From the NCBI GenBank assembly GCA_964408455.1, contig CAYOZN010000002.1, positions 62,001 through 126,000 of the forward strand: 64,000 nt of DNA. The letters run 5' to 3'. Position 1 is the first letter of the stretch; the number at the start of each line of letters is the position of its first letter. Below the pieces are notes generated by a model. That model was given only the letters and a program-made list of their open reading frames with translations, had not been told where the DNA came from and did not search any database. The position numbers were made by a program, and so were the translations under genes. Positions 34,534 through 42,319 of the stretch are shown piece after piece. The stretch comes from CAYOZN01 sp964408455 (GTDB lineage Bacteria > Planctomycetota > Phycisphaerae > UBA1845 > UTPLA1).

Positions 34534-35742
34534 TCACGAGAACAAAGTCGATCCGACGTCCGAGTCAAATGCCTCGCCCGGGAGGTTGAAGATGGGATCA
34601 GGATCAAACCCCAACCAGTCGCGGATGCATGCGCTGAATACAGCGCGGAAATCCACGTAGTACGGCAGATAGGCCTGGTTCAGGTCCGACGTCGTCACCG
34701 TCTGCCCATGCAGGCCGCCGTTGACGCCCGGTCCGGCGAGCACCATGTGCCCCGCAAAGCCGTGATCGGTGCCGGGGCTGCCGTTTTCCTCGTTGCGCCG
34801 GCCGAACTCGCTGTAGAACACGACGGTCGTGCGGTCCCACAGGCCCAGCGCCTGCATGTCGCTCACGAACTGCTCAAACTCGTTGTTGACGCGCGGGAAG
34901 ATGACCTGGTTCGCCGCCGCCTGCGAAGCGTGCGTGTCGAAACCGCCGTAGGCCACCTTCAGAATCTGCGTGCCCAGATCGGCCGATGCCAGTGCCGCGG
35001 CACGGTAGAAGTCGCCGCGGGCCGCGCCCACCGAGGTGAAGCTCTCCGTCCGCGTGCGGATCTCCTCGCCGATCTCGTCGATGTGACGGTACTTGGCCAG
35101 CAGCTTTTCCTGCATGGCCGTGCGGCCCGTCTTCAGCGTCGCCAGCCGCCCGAACGCCTTCTTTGCCGCCTGCCGGAAGGTGTTGTCGTAGTAGCCGTAG
35201 TTTCGCGGATCGCCCACCGATCGCGCATCCAGCACGCCGAACGGCAGATCGAAATACATCTCCCGCAATCGATCGTACCAGCTCGCCGCCGTCCCCGCCC
35301 CGCTGGTCAGATTTCGCACGCCGTACCGGTAGATCTCCTGGCTCTCAAAGTGCGAGCCGTTCGAATTCGGATAGGCCACCTGCTGCACGACCGCCAGTTG
35401 CCCCTGGGCGTACAGCGTGCTGAAGAAGTTGCACTGGTTGCTGATGCCAAAATCCGGATTGTCCGGCAGCGGCGTCACGTCTGCCGCCCCCAGGGCCAGG
35501 TTCGGCCGCCGCGAAGTGTACGCGGAGTTCGTGAACGGCGCCAGAAACGACAGCGCGTCCATTCCGCCTTCCAGCTCGCACAGCACCAGCAGATTACCCG
35601 TGCCCGCGGCGCTGCTGGCAAACGTCGATGCGACATTCCGCAAGAGGACGTCGCCCATCGCCAGTGCCCCAGCGGCAGCACCCGTACGCTTCATGAACGA
35701 TCGTCGCGTCAGCTTCCTGCATTCGTCGCATCCAATCAACAT
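34534..35742 (-). CDS. DUF1501 family protein, TAT-exported
   Basis: 402 residues from ATG 35742, preferred over 35760 because GGAGG precedes it by eight bases. A twin-arginine signal (TRRSFMKRTGAAAGALAMG) is followed by LLVLCELEGGMDALSFLAPF. The later segments TTVVFYSEFGRRNEENGSPGTDHGFAGHMVLAGPGVNGG mark the alkaline-phosphatase-like fold of DUF1501. The family is greatly expanded in planctomycetes and is nearly always encoded beside a DUF1800 or DUF1549/DUF1553 gene, as here. It is probably periplasmic; the substrate is unknown. The 133 bases to the sugar dehydrogenase gene are empty. Confidence 0.9.
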   Translation of the reverse strand: MLIGCDECRKLTRRSFMKRTGAAAGALAMGDVLLRNVASTFASSAAGTGNLLVLCELEGGMDALSFLAPFTNSAYTSRRPNLALGAADVTPLPDNPDFGISNQCNFFSTLYAQGQLAVVQQVAYPNSNGSHFESQEIYRYGVRNLTSGAGTAASWYDRLREMYFDLPFGVLDARSVGDPRNYGYYDNTFRQAAKKAFGRLATLKTGRTAMQEKLLAKYRHIDEIGEEIRTRTESFTSVGAARGDFYRAAALASADLGTQILKVAYGGFDTHASQAAANQVIFPRVNNEFEQFVSDMQALGLWDRTTVVFYSEFGRRNEENGSPGTDHGFAGHMVLAGPGVNGGLHGQTVTTSDLNQAYLPYYVDFRAVFSACIRDWLGFDPDPIFNLPGEAFDSDVGSTLFS

Positions 35743-35818
35743 CGCAGCACCCTCCGTCATCCCGAATCGGATTTCTTGCAGTTCTCCGCGCCCTTGCGAA
35801 ATTGCGCCCCGCCGCGCC

Positions 35819-37312
35819 TCAGCGCCCCGCCACGCGCTCGTCCATCGCCATCAGCCGGATCATCTCGCGCACGTATCGCGGCTGATCGTCCGGATTGATC
35901 AGGTTGAACGCCGTGTAGCCGTCCTGGTCGAGCACGGCGATGTAGTGATCGAATTCCTCCGGCGTCAGCTCCAGCTGAAACACGTCCGCCATCGCCTGAA
36001 CGATCAAGGGCCGCGTCTCCCGGCTGTCCCAGAGGTGCGTCGCCGGCAGCAGGTGATACGGCAGACCCGCCTGACGCTCCGGTCCATATTCAAACGTCCG
36101 CCACAGGGCCCTGGCCCGGTAAAGGATCCACTGGTCCTCGAGCCAGCCATCGTCTTCCTTCCAGCCATTGACGCCCGCCGGATTGAGAAGTGCCTGCCCC
36201 GCACCCGCCAGGTCCTCCACCAGCCGGTCAAACACGAAGCCCTGCGAATCCTCCGAGTGCAGGTGCGTGTCCAGCGTCCGCAACACGCCCACCACATGCT
36301 CTACCGGCGACGTGATCTGGTTGCCGCTGGCCTCCTCCGAGAAGAAGGCCTCGCTCTCCAGGATCGTCCGCACCAGCGGCGCAATTTCGAACCCGCCGGC
36401 CGCAAACTGGTCGGCAAGCTGCTGCACCACCTGCTCGTTCGGATGATCATGCACGAAGCAGACGAACAGATTCCGCGCCACGTAGCGCGCCGCCTCCGGC
36501 TGCGCAAGCGTCAGATCGATCACGCTCTCGTAATCGTGATTCGCCGCGCCCGCGCGACCGGGAAAGATCAGCTTCTCGGTCTCGTCGTGATTCTGAAGAT
36601 CGAAGATCGTCCGCGGCGGGCCGCCCTGGCGCAGCAGCGTCGTCCCCGTGAAGGCACGTGCGCCTTCCTTGATATCGTCCTCGGTGTACAGCACGTCGCG
36701 CCCCAGCGTGAACAGCTCCCAGAACTCGCGGGTATAGTTCTCATTGGGATTGCTCTTCGGGCTGTTCGCACCGTCCAGCCAGATCAGCATCAGCGGATCC
36801 AGCGTCAGCTCTTCCAGGAACTGTCGATAGTTCCCCAGCGCGTTGCGCCGCAGCATCTCGTAGTGCCCCACGCGGGCCGGCAGATCGCCGCCCTCGGCCA
36901 CGCGGCCCGACGTCGCAAACCGGTCGTGCCAGAAGAGCGACATCCGCTCGTTCAGCGGATTCGGCCCTTCCAGCATGAAAGCGATCCAGCGCTTGGGAAT
37001 GTTGAATTCGAACGACTCGACATAAGCGTCGAAATCGCTCGAAGATGCTTGTACCGCCAGCAGTTCATCCAGCGTCGCCCCCAGGCCCATCGCCACTGCC
37101 CGCTCGACGGCATCCGGCGAAGCGCCAAACGTCGCCCGCCGCAGCAGGTGATATGCCTCCGCATGCGTCAACGCATCCTGGTGCTTCGCCAGCGACTGCG
37201 CCGCGCCCGGAGGATCCTCGCCGCCCGGCAGCAAGGGATCAACGCCGCAGCCCACGCTCAGGCCGCTCAACATCGCGATAAAAAGGCATCCCCGTTTCCG
37301 AAACGAGCACAT
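35819..37312 (-). CDS. DUF1800 family lipoprotein
   Basis: 497 residues. The N-terminus has a basic region, a hydrophobic stretch and a lipobox-like LSVGC, so it is probably lipidated at Cys22. The body has the DUF1800 signature: AYHLLRRATFGASPDAVERAVAMG, MSLFWHDRFATS, NPNENYTREFWELFTLG and YVARNLFVCFVHDHPN. The gene lies 76 bases upstream of the DUF1501 gene on the same strand, so the two form the usual operon. Function is unknown; the pair is thought to act on polymers in the periplasm. Confidence 0.9.
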   Translation of the reverse strand: MCSFRKRGCLFIAMLSGLSVGCGVDPLLPGGEDPPGAAQSLAKHQDALTHAEAYHLLRRATFGASPDAVERAVAMGLGATLDELLAVQASSSDFDAYVESFEFNIPKRWIAFMLEGPNPLNERMSLFWHDRFATSGRVAEGGDLPARVGHYEMLRRNALGNYRQFLEELTLDPLMLIWLDGANSPKSNPNENYTREFWELFTLGRDVLYTEDDIKEGARAFTGTTLLRQGGPPRTIFDLQNHDETEKLIFPGRAGAANHDYESVIDLTLAQPEAARYVARNLFVCFVHDHPNEQVVQQLADQFAAGGFEIAPLVRTILESEAFFSEEASGNQITSPVEHVVGVLRTLDTHLHSEDSQGFVFDRLVEDLAGAGQALLNPAGVNGWKEDDGWLEDQWILYRARALWRTFEYGPERQAGLPYHLLPATHLWDSRETRPLIVQAMADVFQLELTPEEFDHYIAVLDQDGYTAFNLINPDDQPRYVREMIRLMAMDERVAGR

Positions 37313-37798
37313 GACGCTTCATCCTCCATGAAGATCGCAGCACGCTCACCGAACGTGGTGCGCGCGAGCCTGACCTTCAACCGGCGCGCAGAATTTCCGT
37401 TAAGGCAATCCAGCGCGGCGATCCCCGAACCGATTGGCCCTGCCATCCAGCGGCTGAGCTCGCGGTGTGACTCCCTGCCTCCAACCGCCCCCGTTTGATC
37501 GGCCCGTATGCAGACCCTCTGTGAATCTAGGTAAGATACGGGACGGTCAATGTCAAAGCCGAATGCGGACTGAGCGTCTCAACCGCACTTCGCTTTGCGG
37601 TTACGCTTCCCCACTGCGTCTCATACAAGTGCATCTTGCGCCCACGCCAACTGTCCTGACCATCCGGAAGCCTACCCATCGCATGCAGGTGGTATACCGA
37701 TGGCACCGGACCGCCCCGGTGGGCGCTACGCGGATGGCACCGCGACGCCGTCCTATTATGTATCTCTGCGATTCCGGACCACGAAAGGAGTGATATTC
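37313..37798. other. Divergent intergenic region
   Basis: The 486 bases lie between the divergent DUF1800 and PQQ-propeller genes and should hold both promoters. A TAAGAT at about 37532-37537 is a possible plus-strand -10 box. A degenerate palindrome CACCGG-6-CCGGTG near 37699-37716 resembles the dispersed hairpin family. The propeller frame is open upstream to 37595, but that part looks non-coding. Confidence 0.35.
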
Positions 37799-39274
37799 AT
37801 GAACAATTCACAACGGAACTTCACCGCTACGCGCTCCGCCTCTGCAGCCCGTTCCGCTTTCTGCATTCGCCAGTTTGCATCCATCCTGCTGACACTGCCC
37901 GTCGCCGCCGGCGCCTTCGCCGATGACTGGCCTCAGTGGCGCGGTCTCAATCGCGACGGCGTCTGGCGCGAGTCCGGCATCGTGAAAAAGTTCGAAAAGG
38001 ACCGGCTCGAACCAGAATGGCGAGCCGAAGTCTCCGGCGGCTACACCGGTCCCACCGTCGCCGGCGGTCGCGTCTTCCTCATGGACCGTCGCGTCGAGCC
38101 GAAGCAGATCGAGCGCATCCTCTGCTTCGATGCGAAAACCGGTAAACTCCTCTGGTCGCACGCGTACGACTGTGCATACCGCGTGGATTACGACGCCGGC
38201 CCCCGCGCCAGCGTCACCATCGATGGCGATCGCGCCTACGCCCTCGGCGCCATGGGTCACTTCCACTGCCTCAACGCCGCAACCGGCAAGGTGCTGTGGG
38301 CCAAGGACCTCGACAAGGAATACAAGATCCGCATGCCCATCTGGGGCATCGCCGCCTCCCCGCTGGTCGAGGGTAATCTCGTCATCGTGCAGATCGGTGG
38401 CGACGGCGATGCCTGCCTGGTCGCGTTCGATAAGACGTCAGGCTCGGAAAAGTGGCGGGCCCTGAAGGACAACGCGTCATATAGCGCCCCGATCATCGTC
38501 GAGCGTGGCGGCAAACGAATCCTGGTGTGTTACACCGGTGACACCGTATCCGGACTCGATCCCAATTCCGGTCGCGTCTTTTGGTCCCAGCCCTTCCCCG
38601 CGCGCAAGTCGATCATCGGCATCTCGACGCCCGTCTATCACGACGGCTATCTCTTCGTGACCAACTTCTTCGACGGCGCACTGCTCCTGCGGATTTCCGA
38701 CGATGGCCTTTCGGCGGATAGAGTCTGGCAGCGCGCCGGCGAGAGCGAGCAGAAGACCGACGCATTGCACAGCATCATCTCCACGCCGCTCATCCACCGC
38801 GATCACATCTACGGCTGTGACAGCTACGGCGAACTCCGCTGCCTCGACCTCAAGACCGGCGATCGCATCTGGGAAAGCGACAAGGCCGTCAAACGCGACC
38901 GCTGGGCAAACATCCATTTTGTTGAGCACCTGCCAGGCAGCAACAAGGGAAATGGCGACGTGCGCGTTCCCACCTCCCCCTCGCACCAAGACCGAGTTTC
39001 CGACTCCCCCCCTTACCAAGGGGGGGCCGGGGGGGGTTCTGCCACCACCGCCGTCCGCGTCTGGATGTTCAACGAGCAGGGCGAACTCATCATCGCCGAC
39101 CTGTCGCCATCGGGTTACACGGAGATCGACCGCGCCAAGCTGCTGGAGCCCACGCGCGACCAGCTCCCCAGCCGCCGCGGCGGCGTCTGCTGGTCGCACC
39201 CGGCCTTCGCGAATGGCTGCGTCTTCGTGCGAAGCGACAAGGAACTCGTCTGCGCCAGCCTTCGGAAGAAATGA
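37799..39274 (+). CDS. Secreted PQQ-like beta-propeller protein (BamB/alcohol-dehydrogenase-like)
   Basis: 491 residues from ATG 37799, with AAAGGAG eight bases upstream. A signal peptide (FASILLTLPVAAGAFA) precedes DDWPQWRGLNRDGVW, the usual opening of this family. Blades carry the tryptophan-docking repeats LCFDAKTGKLLWSHAYD, HCLNAATGKVLWAKDLD and RCLDLKTGDRIWESD. It is probably a periplasmic scaffold or dehydrogenase-like protein; catalytic residues for PQQ were not identified. Residues about 391-414 (PTSPSHQDRVSDSPPYQGG onward) come from an inserted GC-palindrome, described separately. Confidence 0.82.
   Translation: MNNSQRNFTATRSASAARSAFCIRQFASILLTLPVAAGAFADDWPQWRGLNRDGVWRESGIVKKFEKDRLEPEWRAEVSGGYTGPTVAGGRVFLMDRRVEPKQIERILCFDAKTGKLLWSHAYDCAYRVDYDAGPRASVTIDGDRAYALGAMGHFHCLNAATGKVLWAKDLDKEYKIRMPIWGIAASPLVEGNLVIVQIGGDGDACLVAFDKTSGSEKWRALKDNASYSAPIIVERGGKRILVCYTGDTVSGLDPNSGRVFWSQPFPARKSIIGISTPVYHDGYLFVTNFFDGALLLRISDDGLSADRVWQRAGESEQKTDALHSIISTPLIHRDHIYGCDSYGELRCLDLKTGDRIWESDKAVKRDRWANIHFVEHLPGSNKGNGDVRVPTSPSHQDRVSDSPPYQGGAGGGSATTAVRVWMFNEQGELIIADLSPSGYTEIDRAKLLEPTRDQLPSRRGGVCWSHPAFANGCVFVRSDKELVCASLRKK
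38969..39040. repeat. C-tract/G-tract palindromic element inside the PQQ-propeller gene
   Basis: CTCCCCCCCTTACCAAGGG, continuing as GGGGCCGGGGGGG, forms a strong hairpin at 39003-39036. The preceding bases (CACCTCCCCCTCGCACC) look like a decayed copy. Elements of this look are common in intergenic DNA of many bacteria. Here the copy lies in frame and adds a Pro/Ser/Gly-rich loop to the protein. Confidence 0.65.
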
Positions 39275-39398
39275 CGGGGCTTTTCCTGAACCAGTGGCCT
39301 GCTGGACGCTGGTGCGAGATTTCCTTCTCGCACCCACTCCGCAGGACTCCTCTTGCATGCATCCACCGGCCCCACGCGCATTCCGCTGCTCAGAAAAT

Positions 39399-39513
39399 CC
39401 ACCCCAAGGGGGTCGTGTCCTCCAGCCCAGGGTTGTCCGCGAAGCGGGCTACCCTGGGTAAACTTAGCCACGATTCAACCCCGAAGGGGTTGTGACACAA
39501 TCCCAGGGGATTG
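39399..39513. repeat. Composite palindromic repeat, about 115 bp
   Basis: The outer motifs CACCCCAAGGGGGTCGTG (39400) and CAACCCCGAAGGGGTTGTG (39477) are hairpins of similar design. Between them a 15-bp stem with only two imperfect positions (CCCAGGGTTGTCCGC / GCGGGCTACCCTGGG, loop GAA) spans 39426-39458. No coding frame is convincing. It resembles dispersed intergenic elements of planctomycetes. It could fold as RNA, but no promoter or known RNA family was recognised. The flanks 39275-39398 and 39514-39770 hold nothing else. Confidence 0.65.
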
Positions 39514-39787
39514 CATAGGCTACGCACATTTTCATCCAAGACAGAGACCGATGCGATCATGAGTTCCCGGTGCGAGAATCCTATCCAGGCTGGTGCGAGA
39601 GAGGATTCTCGCCCCAGCCGTAGTGCCCGCGTCGGCCCACGCTCGCGATGCGCTGAGCTATTCTATTGAGTAGCCGCTCAGGCTCTGGTTTGCCCGGCGG
39701 CACTCTTTGACAAGTGAACACCGTCACCGACCTGCGCGCCCGCTTGCCTCGCCTCGCTTCGCGCCGCAATAGGGTATTTACCCCATC

Positions 39788-39953
39788 TGCGCCGCTTTGC
39801 GCCGGTTTGCGCCGCCTGTTTTTCCGCGCCGCGCGCCGGCGTGCTCCGGTTCGTCTCGCCAGTTTTCGCCCCGCATTAGGGTATCTACCCCATGCTGTTC
39901 CGGTTTGCGCCGCTTTGCGCCGGTTTGCGCCGCCTGTTTTTCCGCGCCGCGCG
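39788..39953. repeat. 48-bp perfect direct repeat upstream of the SpoIIE-type gene
   Basis: Bases 39788-39835 and 39906-39953 are identical. A related motif AGGGTATnTACCCCAT precedes each copy (39771 and 39878), so the duplicated unit is about 107-118 bp. The unit itself is built of TTTGCGCCG-type subrepeats. The plus-strand frame stays open through it to 39714, but the translation is low-complexity, and it is treated as leader or intergenic DNA. Confidence 0.8.
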
Positions 39954-40106
39954 ACCCGGCTTGCTTTGGTTTGCCTTTCCGCCGGGCGCGCCGGAACTCG
40001 CCAGTCCAGCGGCTTCCTGCGCGAACTTCGAACTCTTCCCGCCCAGCGCCTCCGCCTGAAACCAATCTGTGTAATCTGCGCAATCTGCGGATATTATCCC
40101 GCACCC

Positions 40107-41240
40107 ATGACCAGCCCCGCAAAACGCACCCTCACCGCCCAGCCGCCGCCGCTCGCCTCGCGCCTCCGCCTCTATGCCGGCGTCTTTCTCATCTTCGGCA
40201 CCCTCGGCCTCCTCTTCGATCTCGCCCTGAGTGCCGCGCGCCCGGCATACGGTGTCGCCCTCATGGTCGTCATGACCGGCCTCATCGCCGTCGGCTGGTG
40301 CCACGCCTTTCAGACCAGCTTCAAGTGGCTCTTCGCCGTCATTCCCTTCAGCATCGTCGCCCCCATGGCGGTGGACATCCTGCTGCCGGCCCAGTCCGTC
40401 GCCTGGCAGGTCCGACAGGGCGCGAGCCCGCGGCACGCCGCCGATGCCGCCGCCGTCGGGGCCATGTTCATCACCGGCTACGTACTCATCGTCAGCTTCA
40501 TCCGCGACGAATCCCGCCGTCACGAACGCCTCGCCGCCGAAATCGCCCTCGCCAAGCGCATCCACGACAGCCTCGCCGCCCCCCTCGACATTCGCACCGG
40601 GCGTGTCGAGGTCTTCGGCCGCTCGGTGCCCGGTCAGGAGATGGGCGGCGATCTGCTCGACGCGGTTCAGGAAGGCGACGCCATCACCGTCTTTCTGGCG
40701 GATGTGTCGGGACACGGCGTCGGCGCCGGCGTCGTGATGGCCATGGTCAAGAGTGCCATCCGCATGCGCCTGCGGCAGGGCGGCGAGCTGGGCATCCTGA
40801 CGCGCGAATTGAACGAGGTGCTCTGCGATCTGACGCGCACCGAGGACTTCGTCACGTTTTCGTGCATGCACTTCGAGGTCCCCGGCCGCGCGGACTACTG
40901 CCTTGCCGGCCATCTATCCATATTGTGCTATCGCCATGGCACCAGCGAAGTGGCGGAACTGCCCAACGACCACCTGCCGCTGGGCATCATGAATGGCGAG
41001 GACTACGCCTCGGCACACACGCCGTGCAACCCCGGCGACGTCTTTCTCATGCTGACCGACGGTTACGTCGAGGCGCTGAACGACCGGGACGAGCAGTTCG
41101 GCGAACCCCGCATCCGCGAATTGCTCGCTGCGAACGGACACCGCAGCCCGGCGGAAATCTACGAGACGATGACAGCAGCGGTGCGATCGCACGGCCCGGC
41201 GGGAGATGATCAGACGCTGGTGGTGATGCGGCTAATTTGA
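40107..41240 (+). CDS. SpoIIE/RsbU-type PP2C serine phosphatase, membrane-anchored
   Basis: 377 residues from ATG 40107. Three or four transmembrane helices occupy residues about 20-135 (YAGVFLIFGTLGLLFDLAL; VALMVVMTGLIAVGWCHAF; AMFITGYVLIVSFI). The cytoplasmic phosphatase domain has RSVPGQEMGGDLLDA, VFLADVSGHGVGAGVVMAM, FLMLTDGYVEALND and GDDQTLVVM, which supply the metal-binding aspartates. Such enzymes dephosphorylate STAS-domain anti-sigma antagonists in partner-switching cascades. A STAS protein is encoded 0.6 kb away, on the other strand beyond a toxin-antitoxin module. The upstream open frame from 39714 is repetitive and is excluded. Confidence 0.88.
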   Translation: MTSPAKRTLTAQPPPLASRLRLYAGVFLIFGTLGLLFDLALSAARPAYGVALMVVMTGLIAVGWCHAFQTSFKWLFAVIPFSIVAPMAVDILLPAQSVAWQVRQGASPRHAADAAAVGAMFITGYVLIVSFIRDESRRHERLAAEIALAKRIHDSLAAPLDIRTGRVEVFGRSVPGQEMGGDLLDAVQEGDAITVFLADVSGHGVGAGVVMAMVKSAIRMRLRQGGELGILTRELNEVLCDLTRTEDFVTFSCMHFEVPGRADYCLAGHLSILCYRHGTSEVAELPNDHLPLGIMNGEDYASAHTPCNPGDVFLMLTDGYVEALNDRDEQFGEPRIRELLAANGHRSPAEIYETMTAAVRSHGPAGDDQTLVVMRLI

Positions 41241-41264
41241 CATTACACAGCCCGGCCCGAGGCT

Positions 41265-41518
41265 TCATGTAATCAGATGGTCATATTCTGAATGCGTTCC
41301 GATCAGAACCAGATCAGGTCAGTCCCTTGCTCAACAGCGAGTGCGCGATAATGCAAGCCCACTCGCACGGACCAGTACTTGCCGACCTTTTTGAGTTGGA
41401 GAGACGGGTGTCGCGGGTTTTGCTTCAACAACTCGAAACAGGTGTTCGCCAACCGCTGCACCTCCTGTGGCAGCGCATTGAAGCATTGCCAGAAGCGAGT
41501 TGTCGCCCGGTGTTTCAC
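41265..41518 (-). pseudogene. RelE/HigB-like toxin gene with a C-terminal frameshift
   Basis: Starts at GTG 41518, overlapping the antitoxin stop (GTGA). The frame encodes VKHRATTRFWQCFNALP ... LLKQNPRHPSLQLKKVG and SVRVGLHYRALAVEQGTDLIWF, then stops at 41303. Shifting one base at that point restores the expected family ending WIGTHSEYDHLIT and a stop at 41265. One G therefore seems to be missing from a TGG-ATC context, from real mutation or sequencing error. If real, the toxin lacks its last 13 residues, including the conserved His/Tyr-rich tail, and is probably inactive. Confidence 0.75.
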
Positions 41519-41715
41519 AGGTCCGTGCAGCGCCCGTCCTCGAGGTCCTTCCTTGCTTCGTCGGCATACTTGTCGAGCCGGCCGGCGGCCACATCCTCTG
41601 CGAACTGGCGATCCCATGCATCGGCGTCGTACTCAGCAAACCAGCGCCGAAACAAAGCAAGTTCGTCGGGAGAAAGTCTGCGAATGGCGTCTTCAATTCC
41701 TTCCATGGTGTTCAT
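41515..41715 (-). CDS. Antitoxin partner of the RelE-like toxin, 66 aa
   Basis: 66 residues from ATG 41715 (or 63 from 41706): MNTMEGIEDAIRRLSPDELA, FRRWFAEYDADAWDRQFAEDV and a C-terminal KYADEARKDLEDGRCTDL. The helical N-terminus and acidic tail fit a small antitoxin often found immediately before this toxin family. The stop overlaps the toxin GTG. It looks intact although the toxin appears frameshifted. Confidence 0.78.
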   Translation of the reverse strand: MNTMEGIEDAIRRLSPDELALFRRWFAEYDADAWDRQFAEDVAAGRLDKYADEARKDLEDGRCTDL

Positions 41716-41822
41716 CGTCGAGTACCCAAGGCGGTGGGTGCCGGGAGCAACACGCGACTTCCTTGATTCTAAGTTGGCGCAGTGGCAAAGGGCAACCGGG
41801 CGGCGGCGACAGGGCAACAGCA

Positions 41823-42176
41823 CTAGACTTTTCCGGCCGCGACCTGCTCGAGCGTGTCGTGTATCTCCAGCACCTTGTGCAGCTGCGTGACGTGAATCGT
41901 CTCGCGCACCCGCCGATCGAGATTGATGATGGCGATGCGCCGCTGCTCGAAGGAAAAGCTCTTGGAAAGCTGCACCAGCGAGCCCAGTGCCACGCTCGGG
42001 GCAAACTTCACCAGCCCCATGTCGAGCACGATCGGCAGCCGACCGACCTGACCGGCGGCGACCAGCACGTCGTCCACCAGGGTGCGCGTCGAGACATCGT
42101 CGAGGGTGCGCTTCAGGATACGAATGTGAAGCAGTTTCTCGTGCGGTACGATCTCGGTGACGGGGCCGTTGTTCAT
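41823..42176 (-). CDS. STAS-domain anti-sigma factor antagonist
   Basis: 117 residues from ATG 42176. The beta-alpha pattern of a STAS domain is visible: LLHIRILKRTLDDVSTRTLVDDV, PIVLDMGLVKFAPSVALGSLVQL, RRIAIINLDRRVRETI. Ser61 sits where SpoIIAA-like proteins are phosphorylated, although the usual Ser-Ser is Ser-Val here. In partner switching, the dephosphorylated form binds an anti-sigma kinase; the SpoIIE-type phosphatase at 40107 is the natural activator. A TATACT lies only eight bases before the start (42185-42190), so the transcript may be leaderless. Confidence 0.85.
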   Translation of the reverse strand: MNNGPVTEIVPHEKLLHIRILKRTLDDVSTRTLVDDVLVAAGQVGRLPIVLDMGLVKFAPSVALGSLVQLSKSFSFEQRRIAIINLDRRVRETIHVTQLHKVLEIHDTLEQVAAGKV

Positions 42177-42319
42177 GAATGCACAGTATAACGTAAATGG
42201 CCGACAATAGGCCACGGAAAACAGGCGGTGCCCGGCGTCGTTCCCAGGGGCACGGCGTTTTGAGGTGCTCGTTCGCGGGCCTGTGGAAATATTCCGCGAC
42301 CGGGTCTGCGGCACCGCGG

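Noticed and set aside
39714..40106. Extended N-terminus of the SpoIIE-type phosphatase
   Set aside because: The translation is Arg/Ala-rich and made from a 48-bp direct duplication; the membrane helices begin after ATG 40107.
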